From JANXQG01 sp963719885 (lineage in GTDB: Bacteria; Planctomycetota; Planctomycetia; Pirellulales; Thermoguttaceae), in assembly GCA_963719885.1 (NCBI GenBank), contig CAVRDP010000014.1, positions 186,001-250,000 of the forward strand: DNA of 64,000 bases, written 5' to 3'. The notes beneath the pieces are model-generated. The model was given only the letters and a program-made list of their open reading frames with translations, did not search any database and was not told the DNA's origin. Every line of letters starts with the position of its first letter. The stretch's first letter is position 1. Below, one piece after another: positions 1 through 6,833 of this stretch. A program made the position numbers and the translations under genes.

Positions 1-437
1 TTCCCGCCATAGAACTTGATCCAGCTCGTCAATTTCAAATCGCCGTGGCCCAGCTTCTTGCGATCGATCGTGCCCTGGCTCGTCATTTGCGACTTGACCG
101 AAACTGTGACCTTCACGATGTCGTTGAGCTGGACGACTTTCTTGCAGTCCGTGGGCGTCCAGTAGGTCCACGAAGCATCGGCCAGGGTCGTGCCAGCCGG
201 TGACGTGTCGGCCGGGGTCGTGGAAACTCGCGAAGCATCGGCCAGGGGCGCGTGTCCGCGTGAGGTTTGGGCAGGAAGCGTGGTTCCTCGTGAGGTTTCG
301 ACCGGCAGTGTGGCGGCCCGTTGCTGCTCGGCAGCGAACAGGCTGTTGTTTTGGGCCGTTGCGCGGCCGGCGCCACCGAGCATGACACCGACGGCCAATG
401 CCGACAAACTTGCAATCCGTGAAAAGTGGCGTTTCAT
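1..437 (-). CDS. flgH: FlgH-like flagellar L-ring protein, 5' part only
   Basis: The gene reads leftwards and leaves the window, so only about 145 codons are seen. The start is the ATG at 437. Residues 1-29 look like a signal peptide (MKRHFSR, hydrophobic core, GRATAQN), with no lipobox Cys visible. NSLF at residues 31-34 and the stretch VVQLNDIVKVTVSVK, followed by a basic TIDRKK segment, fit the region of FlgH after the signal peptide; FlgH forms the outer-membrane L-ring around the flagellar rod. Residues about 42-85 are a low-complexity Thr/Ser/Ala/Pro linker with near repeats (ETSRG, QTSRG, DTSPAG), partly coded by a duplicated DNA string at 171 and 231. The position after flgF, flgG and flgA is the strongest support. 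The identity is inferred from context plus weak motifs. Confidence 0.68.
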   Translation of the reverse strand, partial: MKRHFSRIASLSALAVGVMLGGAGRATAQNNSLFAAEQQRAATLPVETSRGTTLPAQTSRGHAPLADASRVSTTPADTSPAGTTLADASWTYWTPTDCKKVVQLNDIVKVTVSVKSQMTSQGTIDRKKLGHGDLKLTSWIKFYGG

Positions 438-455
438 GAGAGTGTTCCTGTTCTT

Positions 456-526
456 GTAGGGTGGGCTTTAGCCCGCCTTCTTGGTCTCCAAAATACACGG
501 CAATGGCGGGCTAAAGCCCACCCTAC
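456..526. repeat. Perfect 22-bp inverted repeat between flgA and flgH
   Basis: Arms 456-477 and 505-526 are exact reverse complements with a 27-nt loop. Each arm also carries an internal GGGCTTTAGCCC-type palindrome. The right arm ends 2 nt before the flgA stop codon, and the left arm ends 18 nt upstream of the flgH start. It could form a strong hairpin in the flgA-flgH mRNA. It resembles REP-like elements of planctomycete genomes (family resemblance from memory). It has no T-run, so termination is uncertain. Confidence 0.85.
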
Positions 527-528
527 GG

Positions 529-1608
529 TTACGGCTGACCATCGACTTTCGTCGGCCGGGCATAAACCTCGACTTCGCGAATCCCGCTGACACGGGCGTA
601 ATACGTGCTGCGATTCAAGAGCGACTCGACGGCCACCAAATCGCCTACGCTGCCTTCGTCGTGTGCGCGGGCATTGGTGCGGATGCGAATGGCGCCGCTC
701 TGGGCGTAAACGGTAACGACCTCGCCGCGATGAACGGACAGCGGCGGACGGAGGCAGTCGGAGGGAACCGCAGCGCCGGCCGAAATGGGACGGACCAACT
801 CATGGCCGACCGCTTCCTCGACCGCGTGCAGGGCTCCGGAAATCTTTTCTACCGACCACGGGTACGTGGTGCCCGCCAATTGTTTTAGCTCCACGTCGCC
901 TTCGCGGATGACCGCGCCGCGGGCCAGGGCATGAACGGCCACGACCACGGGGGCAATAATCCGGACGTTGGCGTCCATCGTCACGTGGGCCGGCTCCTGT
1001 TGTCCCTCGATGGTGAGGTCGAACCTCTGCGGGCCGGTCCAAGGCGTGCAACCCCCGGCGACGTTGATCGGACGCACGGGGTCGACGAGCAAGCGGGCCT
1101 GGGCGTCGGTCAGTTCAAACTCAACCGACCAGGTCTGGGGCGACGACCATGAGTACATGGTGCCCGCGTGCTCGGAAAGATACTTGACCAGGGCTTCGCA
1201 GACGCGGCGTTTGATCCGCTGGGCCTCGGACGCTGGAACCGGCTTGCCGGACGGAAGTTGGGAGTGTGCCACGATGGCATGGACCGTGATTTCGCTCGAG
1301 CCGGAGAAGCGGTGTTCCGTCAGATTCACTCCGCGGAGCAGCAGCAGGTCCTGAATCTCGCGGATCTGGACGACTCGTTGTTCGGCGCCTGTGGGGGCGG
1401 GAAAAAGCTCGGTCGCGGCCAGGGTGGCGGTCTGCCGAGCGTCGGTGGAATCGATTTCGGCCACGTCGCCAAGCGTGACCACCGGCCCGGCCGCATTGCA
1501 CTGGGCTCGCAGCCGCAGTTCGGCGGCCGCAGCAAGATGTGCGGAAAACTGCGATAGTACAGCCAGCGTCAAGAGGCAGGCAGCCGTCCACAAAGGACCC
1601 GTTTTCAT
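529..1608 (-). CDS. flgA: FlgA-like flagellar P-ring assembly chaperone
   Basis: A 359-residue exported protein. Residues 1-28 form a signal peptide (MKTGPLW, hydrophobic core, AHLAAAAE). The C-terminal third holds a SAF-type fold: VVAVHALARGAVIREGDVEL, then a second segment GHELVRPISAGAAVPSD, then VHRGEVVTVYAQSGAIRI, the pattern of FlgA, the periplasmic chaperone for P-ring polymerisation. It lies between flgG and flgH in a minus-strand operon. It is longer than the usual 220-240 residues because of an extended N-terminal half. Two copies of the small palindromic element are embedded in frame: one gives AGTMYSWS (DNA 1144-1167), the other AGTTYPWS (852-877). The latter falls inside the SAF region, directly after VELKQL. 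Confidence 0.85.
   Translation of the reverse strand: MKTGPLWTAACLLTLAVLSQFSAHLAAAAELRLRAQCNAAGPVVTLGDVAEIDSTDARQTATLAATELFPAPTGAEQRVVQIREIQDLLLLRGVNLTEHRFSGSSEITVHAIVAHSQLPSGKPVPASEAQRIKRRVCEALVKYLSEHAGTMYSWSSPQTWSVEFELTDAQARLLVDPVRPINVAGGCTPWTGPQRFDLTIEGQQEPAHVTMDANVRIIAPVVVAVHALARGAVIREGDVELKQLAGTTYPWSVEKISGALHAVEEAVGHELVRPISAGAAVPSDCLRPPLSVHRGEVVTVYAQSGAIRIRTNARAHDEGSVGDLVAVESLLNRSTYYARVSGIREVEVYARPTKVDGQP
852..877. repeat. Coding palindromic mini-element, copy 1 (in flgA)
   Basis: Core CCACG-GGTA-CGTGG is a perfect 5-bp stem, flanked by CGA on one side and TGCCCGCC on the other. Read on the minus strand it codes AGTTYPWS in FlgA. The stem differs from the CCATG/CATGG of other copies, but both arms changed together, which keeps the pairing. 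Confidence 0.8.
1144..1167. repeat. Coding palindromic mini-element, copy 2 (in flgA)
   Basis: Core CCATG-AGTA-CATGG with the same flanks (CGA before, TGCCCGC after). It codes AGTMYSWS on the minus strand inside FlgA and is in the same reading frame as copy 1. Confidence 0.82.
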
Positions 1609-1669
1609 GATTCGTGCCTTTTCTTTCGAAAACCGATTACGCAGCCTGGAAGGCTACGCTACCGCGTGA

Positions 1670-2476
1670 TTACTTGATGAGATTGTTGACGGTTTGCCAG
1701 ATTTCATTACTGGCCTGGATGGTTTGCGAATTCATCTCGAACGACCGCTGGGTCGTGATCAGACCGATCAGCGAGCTGACGGGGTCGACGTTGGACTGTT
1801 CCAACGAGAATTGTTGAAGGGTTCCCAACCCGCTGCCGCTTGCGCCTGGGTTGCCGGTCGTCGCCGCGCCCGAGGCCTGGGTCTCCTGGTACAGATTCTC
1901 GCCTATCTGCAGCAGACCCTGGGGGTTGATGAAATTGGCCAACTGAATGGTGCCCGCTTGTTGCTGATTTTGATTCCCTTGCACCTGATAGGAAACGACG
2001 CCGTTCGGGCTGATGGAAATCGTCGTGGCGTCGGGGGGAATTGTGATGGTCGGTTCCAGCAGCCGGCCGATGTTGGCCGACGTCAAGACGATCTGGCCGT
2101 TGGCATTTTGCGAGAAATTTCCGGCCCGGCTGTAATAAATGGTACCCGACGGATCCTTGATCTGGAAAAACCCTTGCCCTTGGATTGCCACGTCGAGCTG
2201 GTTCCCGGTCTGCGCCAGCGAGCCTTGCGTGAAATTGCTCTCCGTGCTCTGCACGCGGCTGCCCGTGCCGGTCGCGATGCCCGTCGGCGTATACGCCCCG
2301 CTGCTGTCTTGGGAGCCCGGATATTTCTCCTGTTGATACAACAGGTCCTCGAAGTTGGCGCGGGCGGCTTTGAAGCCGGTCGTTTGCGTGTTCGCGAGAT
2401 TATTGGCGATCACGTCGAGCTGCGCTTGCATCGAGTTCATGCCGGTGCAGGCCGTGTAAAGTGCTTGAATGCTCAT
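1670..2476 (-). CDS. flgG: FlgG, flagellar distal rod protein
   Basis: A 268-residue protein of normal FlgG length. The N-terminus MSIQALYTACTGMNSMQAQ followed by LDVIANNLANTQTTGFK is the flagellar rod/hook signature (ANNLANxxTxGFK). The middle has the usual GNQLDVAIQGQGFF and YSRAGNFSQNANG motifs, and the C-terminus (EQSNVDPVSSLIGLITTQR, then FEMNSQTIQASNEIWQTVNNL) forms the second helix of the D0 domain. FlgG builds the distal rod in the periplasm. The gene sits 61 bp upstream of flgA and 86 bp downstream of flgF in the same orientation. GTIYYSR resembles the mini-element product but is the normal FlgG motif. Confidence 0.95.
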   Translation of the reverse strand: MSIQALYTACTGMNSMQAQLDVIANNLANTQTTGFKAARANFEDLLYQQEKYPGSQDSSGAYTPTGIATGTGSRVQSTESNFTQGSLAQTGNQLDVAIQGQGFFQIKDPSGTIYYSRAGNFSQNANGQIVLTSANIGRLLEPTITIPPDATTISISPNGVVSYQVQGNQNQQQAGTIQLANFINPQGLLQIGENLYQETQASGAATTGNPGASGSGLGTLQQFSLEQSNVDPVSSLIGLITTQRSFEMNSQTIQASNEIWQTVNNLIK

Positions 2477-2562
2477 CGCTTGCTCCTTCGGTTTCGCGTG
2501 GCAATTAAAATGCTCATGGCTTCGTCGCTTGGTTGGAGACAGTGATATTTACGCGGAGAGGA

Positions 2563-3333
2563 TCAGGCCTTGAGAACGCGTTCGATCAGGCCTTGGAGCA
2601 TCTCGTTGTGGGTTTTCATGATGTTGATATTGGCTTCGAGAATCCGCGAGGTTTCGATCATCGTGGTCATCTCGGTTGTCGGTTGCACCGCCGACATCTC
2701 CAGGCAGCCGCTGGTGACGGCCCGTTCGTTCGGGGCCACCGGCCGCACTTCGGTCAAGGAGCGGAAGAGGTTCTCGCCGCTCTTGACCAGGTCGCCCAGC
2801 GACGCCGGCTTGACGATCTGCAATGCCGGCCGCGTGGTTCCTTGGACTACCCTGCCCGCGGAGTCAATTTCCCACGGGCCCGCCGTGGGGCTGAGCCTGA
2901 TCGGCGAGTTGCCCTCGCCGAGGACCGGGTATCCCTGTTGCGTAACCAGATCCCCGGCGGCCGTGAGGCGGAAATTGCCGGCCCGCGTGAGCAGCCGGTC
3001 CTGACCCTTTTGGACGACGAAAAAGCCGTCGCCCTGGAGGGCTACGTCGCTTGGATTTCCCGTCTTTTTTAGCGGTCCCGGGGAGAAATCGGTCACGGTC
3101 TGGCGAAATTGCACGCCGCCACCGACATCGTTAATTGTCCCCGACCATGGGTACATGGTGCCCGCCGGTGATGCCAGGCCCCGTTCCACGGCCTCGGCAT
3201 AGCGCGATTGCATGACGGCCAGGTCGCGCTTGAACCCGACGGTATCGACGTTGGCAATGTTGTTGGCTATTACGTCCAGCCGCCTGCTTTGGACCTGTGC
3301 GCCTTCAGCCGAGATGTAGAGTCCGTACGGCAT
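2563..3333 (-). CDS. flgF: FlgF-like flagellar basal-body rod protein
   Basis: A 256-residue rod/hook family protein: RRLDVIANNIANVDTVGFKR near the N-terminus, GNPSDVALQGDGFFVV and LLTRAGNFRLTAAG in the middle, and a C-terminal helix with TTEMTTMIETSRILEANINI. It is less FlgG-like than its neighbour and precedes flgG, the usual place of the proximal rod gene flgF. Residues about 57-63 (AGTMYPWS) come from an embedded palindromic element at 3141-3166. It is the first gene of the minus-strand flagellar operon. No strong Shine-Dalgarno sequence precedes the ATG. Confidence 0.9.
   Translation of the reverse strand: MPYGLYISAEGAQVQSRRLDVIANNIANVDTVGFKRDLAVMQSRYAEAVERGLASPAGTMYPWSGTINDVGGGVQFRQTVTDFSPGPLKKTGNPSDVALQGDGFFVVQKGQDRLLTRAGNFRLTAAGDLVTQQGYPVLGEGNSPIRLSPTAGPWEIDSAGRVVQGTTRPALQIVKPASLGDLVKSGENLFRSLTEVRPVAPNERAVTSGCLEMSAVQPTTEMTTMIETSRILEANINIMKTHNEMLQGLIERVLKA
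3141..3166. repeat. Coding palindromic mini-element, copy 3 (in flgF)
   Basis: Core CCATG-GGTA-CATGG with flanks CCGA and TGCCCGCC. It codes AGTMYPWS in FlgF on the minus strand. Confidence 0.82.
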
Positions 3334-3982
3334 ATCGGTGCTTTGGACAGCTCGAGAAGTTTCAGCGGTTCGTGAAGAGAAAAAGCGAAGAGTTCGTCGT
3401 CGTATCCATCAAGCTCCGCGTGATGGGCACGATGTCGTCGCCCAGGTCGAGCAAGCCGCGTGCCGAAACGAGACTTCGTACGCCCTCGATCGATGGATTC
3501 CATCAAAGATCTAGAAGTGCCAACGACTTAAGCAAAAGGAGATCATTGAACAAGCAGGCCTGCACCTGCGTGAACAACAATCCAGGCCACATGCAGCGCT
3601 TGCCGATCCGCCTCGCGATATCGGCCGATTCCGCCGGTCGGCGCTTTGGACTCGTCCTGGCATGAAGGATCCCAGTTAAGTCGCGCGCATCGATTCCGCC
3701 GGTCCTGATCCCCAAGCCAGCCATGCCAAACGGCAAATTCAGTCGTAATGGGATATTATATCCTTTCCTCATTGTTTATATAACTCAATCTATGTAGTTT
3801 TCGTATTTTGTTTTCGTTTCTTAAGCCGATTCATCTTTCGTGGCTTTCCCTAATTGCCGTGATGTTATGCTCTGCGGCATGCGCAGGATCCAGGAATAAG
3901 ACGGGTCGCTGAAAGAAAACCACGCAATCGTACCAGTAGCGTAGGCATCTTGCCTGCGAGCTTGATAAGGAAGGAATCAACG
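3334..3982. other. Intergenic region between divergent flgF and csrA
   Basis: About 650 bp with no convincing gene; the open frames here have no recognisable features. The part at 3745-3840 is AT-rich (for example GGGATATTATATCC) and is the likeliest promoter area for the divergent genes. A short hairpin at 3940-3958 (TAGGCA-TCT-TGCCTG) lies in the csrA leader, about 25 nt before its start. Confidence 0.5.
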
Positions 3983-4201
3983 ATGCTCGTCTTATCGAGG
4001 CAACGTGATGAGAGCATTATGATTGGCGACAACGTGGTTATCACCATCGTCGATATTCGGGGAGATAAAGTGCGATTGGGTATCCAGGCGCCGGAAGAGA
4101 TCCCGGTCCATCGTCAAGAGGTCTATGAGGCTATCAAGCGCGACGGACGCCATTTGGGGCACGACGCTCAGGCGAGTCGGGGCAACGGCAAGGCCCCATA
4201 A
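3983..4201 (+). CDS. csrA: CsrA, carbon storage / flagellin translation regulator
   Basis: A 72-residue protein starting MLVLSRQRDESIMIGDN, with VVITIVDIRGDKVRLGI, then PEEIPVHRQEVYEAI: the canonical CsrA fold, complete with the RNA-binding N-terminal strand and the C-terminal VHR-E-VY region. The ATG at 3983 is chosen over the upstream in-frame ATG because it gives the exact family start and follows AAGGAAGGA. CsrA dimers bind GGA motifs in mRNA leaders and in many flagellated bacteria repress flagellin translation. Its place between the rod operon and the flagellin gene supports that role. A terminator follows at 4217. Confidence 0.96.
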   Translation: MLVLSRQRDESIMIGDNVVITIVDIRGDKVRLGIQAPEEIPVHRQEVYEAIKRDGRHLGHDAQASRGNGKAP

Positions 4202-4216
4202 AAAATAGTATATTTG

Positions 4217-4255
4217 GTCAGGCCGACCAGACACCAAGGTCGGCCTGACATTTTC
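4217..4255 (+). terminator. Rho-independent terminator after csrA
   Basis: A perfect 12-bp stem, GTCAGGCCGACC (4217-4228) and GGTCGGCCTGAC (4238-4249), with a 9-nt loop, followed by ATTTTC. It lies 15 nt after the csrA stop codon. Confidence 0.9.
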
Positions 4256-4494
4256 ATATTCCGCCCGGATCCTCAACAACAAATGACGGATATGCGGCTA
4301 ATTCGGCCTAGGTCGGCTGTTTCCTTTCTGATGAAAATTGCTTTTGCTGCAATTCAGAGCAGGGGGGTGCCGACAAGAATCGTAGAATGCCCAGCAGAAA
4401 TGGACCTGGACGTGCCAAAATTCGACCGACCACCAATTTTGTTAGGCATCCTCGGCGAATATCCGAGAATTTTTCGGTATCGCTATAGATTCTC

Positions 4495-4522
4495 TAAAGT
4501 ACGCAAATTAGCCGGTCGATGG
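4495..4522 (+). promoter_or_regulatory. Possible sigma28-type flagellar promoter
   Basis: TAAAGTAC (4495-4502) matches the start of the sigma28 -35 consensus TAAAGTTT. GTCGATGG (4515-4522) matches five of eight positions of GCCGATAA, with a 12-nt spacer (11 is usual). It would give a leader of about 300 nt before flagellin. No other candidate was found, and this one is weak. Confidence 0.3.
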
Positions 4523-4724
4523 AGATGGATAGGATTTGCCACAGGGCAACAACCGCGTGAGCGATCGGACGTATCTACTGCGGATTTTGGAATCCGCAGC
4601 CGATGCAGGTCAGAAACGTTTGGCGCGGGATGGGCAGTGTCAGGAAGACTGGCCGGTTGAGCTTCTGACGGACCTCACGAGCCCGTTTGGATGGAAACCG
4701 TAAGTTCAATTTAGGTATGTATAT

Positions 4725-4756
4725 ACAGTCGACAGGGTCCCTGGCTTGCCGACTGT
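4725..4756 (+). promoter_or_regulatory. Hairpin in the flagellin mRNA leader
   Basis: ACAGTCG (4725-4731) pairs with CGACTGT (4750-4756); the loop contains AGGG-TC-CCT, which can pair again. It lies about 75 nt before the flagellin ATG. A GGA triplet follows at about 4799. It could be a CsrA-responsive leader, but that is inference only. Confidence 0.4.
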
Positions 4757-4829
4757 ACGAACCACACATCGTTCCCAACGAGTGATTCCCCGCACTCCGG
4801 ACAACCACCATTTTGTTTAAGGTACTGAC

Positions 4830-6653
4830 ATGACCCGAATTAACACGAACGTTAGCTCTCTGATCGCTCAAAACAATTTGAGCAACTCCAACAACGAATT
4901 GCAAACCACGTTGACCCGCTTGAGCACCGGTTTGCGAATCAACTCGGCCGCGGACGACCCGGCGGGCATGATCGCGGCCACCAATTTGGGCAGCGACATT
5001 TCGGCCAGCAACCAGGCGATTTCCAACAGCCAGCTTGCCACCCAAATGATCTCGACGGCGGACAGTGCCTTGTCCCAGATCAGTGCGTTGTTGACCACCA
5101 TCAACGGCCTGGTCACCGAGTCGGCCAACACCTCGTCGGAGACCAGCAGCCAGATCGCTGCCAATCAAGCCCAGATCGACTCGTCGTTGAGCGCCATCAA
5201 CAACATTGCCGGGACCACGAACTTCCAGGGCCAGAATCTGCTGGATGGCACGCAGGCCTTCCAGACCACGCTGGGCACGAACGCCACCAACGCCGCCGCA
5301 ATTCAGAACCTGCAGGTGAGTCAAGTCAACTTTGGCGGGAACCCCTCAGTGACAGCCGACATCCAAGTGACCTCGATGGCCACGCAGGCCAGCCTCACCG
5401 CAACCGTGGGCCATGGCACAGCCAGCGCAACTTCGGCGCTTACCTTCAACGATACCAGCACCCTCACGATCACGGGCCCTTTGAACGGCGGTTCAAACTA
5501 CAATAAGGTCTCGGTCGATTTTGTGACATCCACCGCCCAAGCCACAGGCACCGCCAGCGCCTCTTCAACGCGTCGACGAACGTGCTCTCGATCAACGTCA
5601 ACGGCACCCCCACCAACGAAACCGATGCGTCGGTGATTGCCCAGGCCATCAACAAAGATACGATCTTTGGGGCCACGACGACCGGTGCGGCCGGAAAAGG
5701 CTTCGTAGCGAACACCGACACGAACACCACACTTAACGCCGGGACTAAAGACTACGAAGTCCTCACGGGCGGCGGGATCATAGGGGGTCTCAAAGCGACC
5801 TTGTCCCTGGAGGTGAGCGGGGATGCCGGAAGCCAACTCTTCCACTTCGACACGGGAACGACCGGCGGCCAAATGGTAACGGCCATAAACCAGGCCTCGG
5901 CCGCCACCGGCGTGTCGGCCTCGTTCTCCGGCACCACGCTCACGCTAACCTCGGCCGACTACGGTTCGGCCGCCAATGTCAGGATGCAGGTCGTCAACGA
6001 AGGCACGGGCGGCCAGTTCGCCTCGTCGCTGCTCTTGGGCACGAGCGGTGTCGGCGCCAATATTCTGGCCACGGTGAACGGCGTCGCCGCCACCGGCCAA
6101 GGCAACACGGTCTCGCTGAACACGCCGGACTTGGCCTTCACGGCTGCGTTGAATCCCAACCAGATCGGCAACGGCGGCAGTGTCGATTTCACGGTGAACG
6201 GCGGCGGCGCGTTGTTCCAACTCGGTGCTCAAGTGAATTCCAACCAGCAGGTCACTTTGGGGATCCAGAGCGTCGATACCAGCTCGTTGGGCGGCACGGT
6301 CGGCTGATCTGTATGAACTCGGTTCGGGGCAGGATGCCGCTCTCTCCGCCAGCGGCGGTCCGGTGAAGGCCGGTCAGATCGTGGCGGCCGCGCTGAACAA
6401 CATCACCTCGCTCCGCGGTCAGCTCGGCGCCTTCCAAACCGCCACCCTCGATAGCAACATCTCGACGTTGACCAATGCGGTGACCAATCTCACCGCGGCC
6501 CAAAGCGACATCAAGGACGCCGACTTCGCTTCCGAGAGCGCGCAGCTTACGCAACAGCAAATCCTGGTGCAATCGGGCACGACGGTCTTGGGAGTCGCCA
6601 ACTCGAATCCCGCGAACGTCCTTACGCTCTTGCAGAAGGCCGCGCAGATTTGA
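4830..6653 (+). CDS. fliC: Flagellin (two frame breaks)
   Basis: The N-terminus MTRINTNVSSLIAQNNLSNS, with LTRLSTGLRINSAADDPAGM, is the flagellin D0/D1 domain. The C-terminus (NNITSLRGQLGAFQT, then SESAQLTQQQILVQSGTTVL, NPANVLTLL) is the matching D1/D0 helix pair. It forms the filament outside the cell. The reading frame breaks near 5565 and near 6305; both sides stay homologous, so one-base sequence errors are likely. Repaired, it has about 607 residues, longer than a minimal flagellin, with a Ser/Thr/Gly-rich central domain (5400-6300) that is the exposed D2/D3 region and a plausible glycosylation target. AAGG sits 7 nt before the ATG. Terminator at 6696. Confidence 0.93.
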
Positions 6654-6695
6654 TCTTGCCGTAAAGGCCTTAGCCGCCTGATCGCGTGAATCAAT

Positions 6696-6736
6696 CCGGT
6701 CCGCCTCGGTCTTCGAGGCGGGCCGGTTGTGTTTTG
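6696..6736 (+). terminator. Terminator after flagellin gene
   Basis: CCGGTCCGCCTCG (6696-6708) pairs with CGAGGCGGGCCGG (6714-6726), one G-U pair, 5-nt loop, followed by TTGTGTTTTG. Confidence 0.82.
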
Positions 6737-6783
6737 CGCAATTCCTACAAATTAAACCCCGCAGCCCCCGCTTGCCGATCTAT

Positions 6784-6825
6784 ACTTGAAGAGGAGCTAT
6801 AGACTTCGGCACCCCTTCTTCAAGT
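6784..6825 (+). promoter_or_regulatory. Hairpin in the fliD leader with a GGA at the loop edge
   Basis: ACTTGAAGA (6784-6792) pairs with TCTTCAAGT (6817-6825). The loop begins with GGAGC, so a GGA is displayed next to the stem, the arrangement CsrA prefers. The hairpin ends 8 nt before the fliD ATG (6834) and no other Shine-Dalgarno sequence is present, so it could control fliD translation. Confidence 0.45.
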
Positions 6826-6833
6826 GTTCGACT

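Larger units (their letters stand above)
4256..4829. other. Intergenic region upstream of flagellin gene
   Basis: About 570 bp without a convincing gene. It holds a weak sigma28-like promoter candidate (4495-4522) and a leader hairpin (4725-4756), listed separately. Confidence 0.5.

Noticed and set aside
1944..2150. GTIQLAN and GTIYYSR in FlgG as further mini-element copies
   Set aside because: These are normal FlgG motifs and the DNA lacks the palindromic stem and flanks.
3503..3772. 89-codon minus-strand frame between flgF and csrA
   Set aside because: No ribosome site, no motif, unusual composition; not supported as a gene.
4700..4830. Sigma54 promoter for flagellin
   Set aside because: No GG-N10-GC with proper context; only a weak sigma28-like candidate was found.
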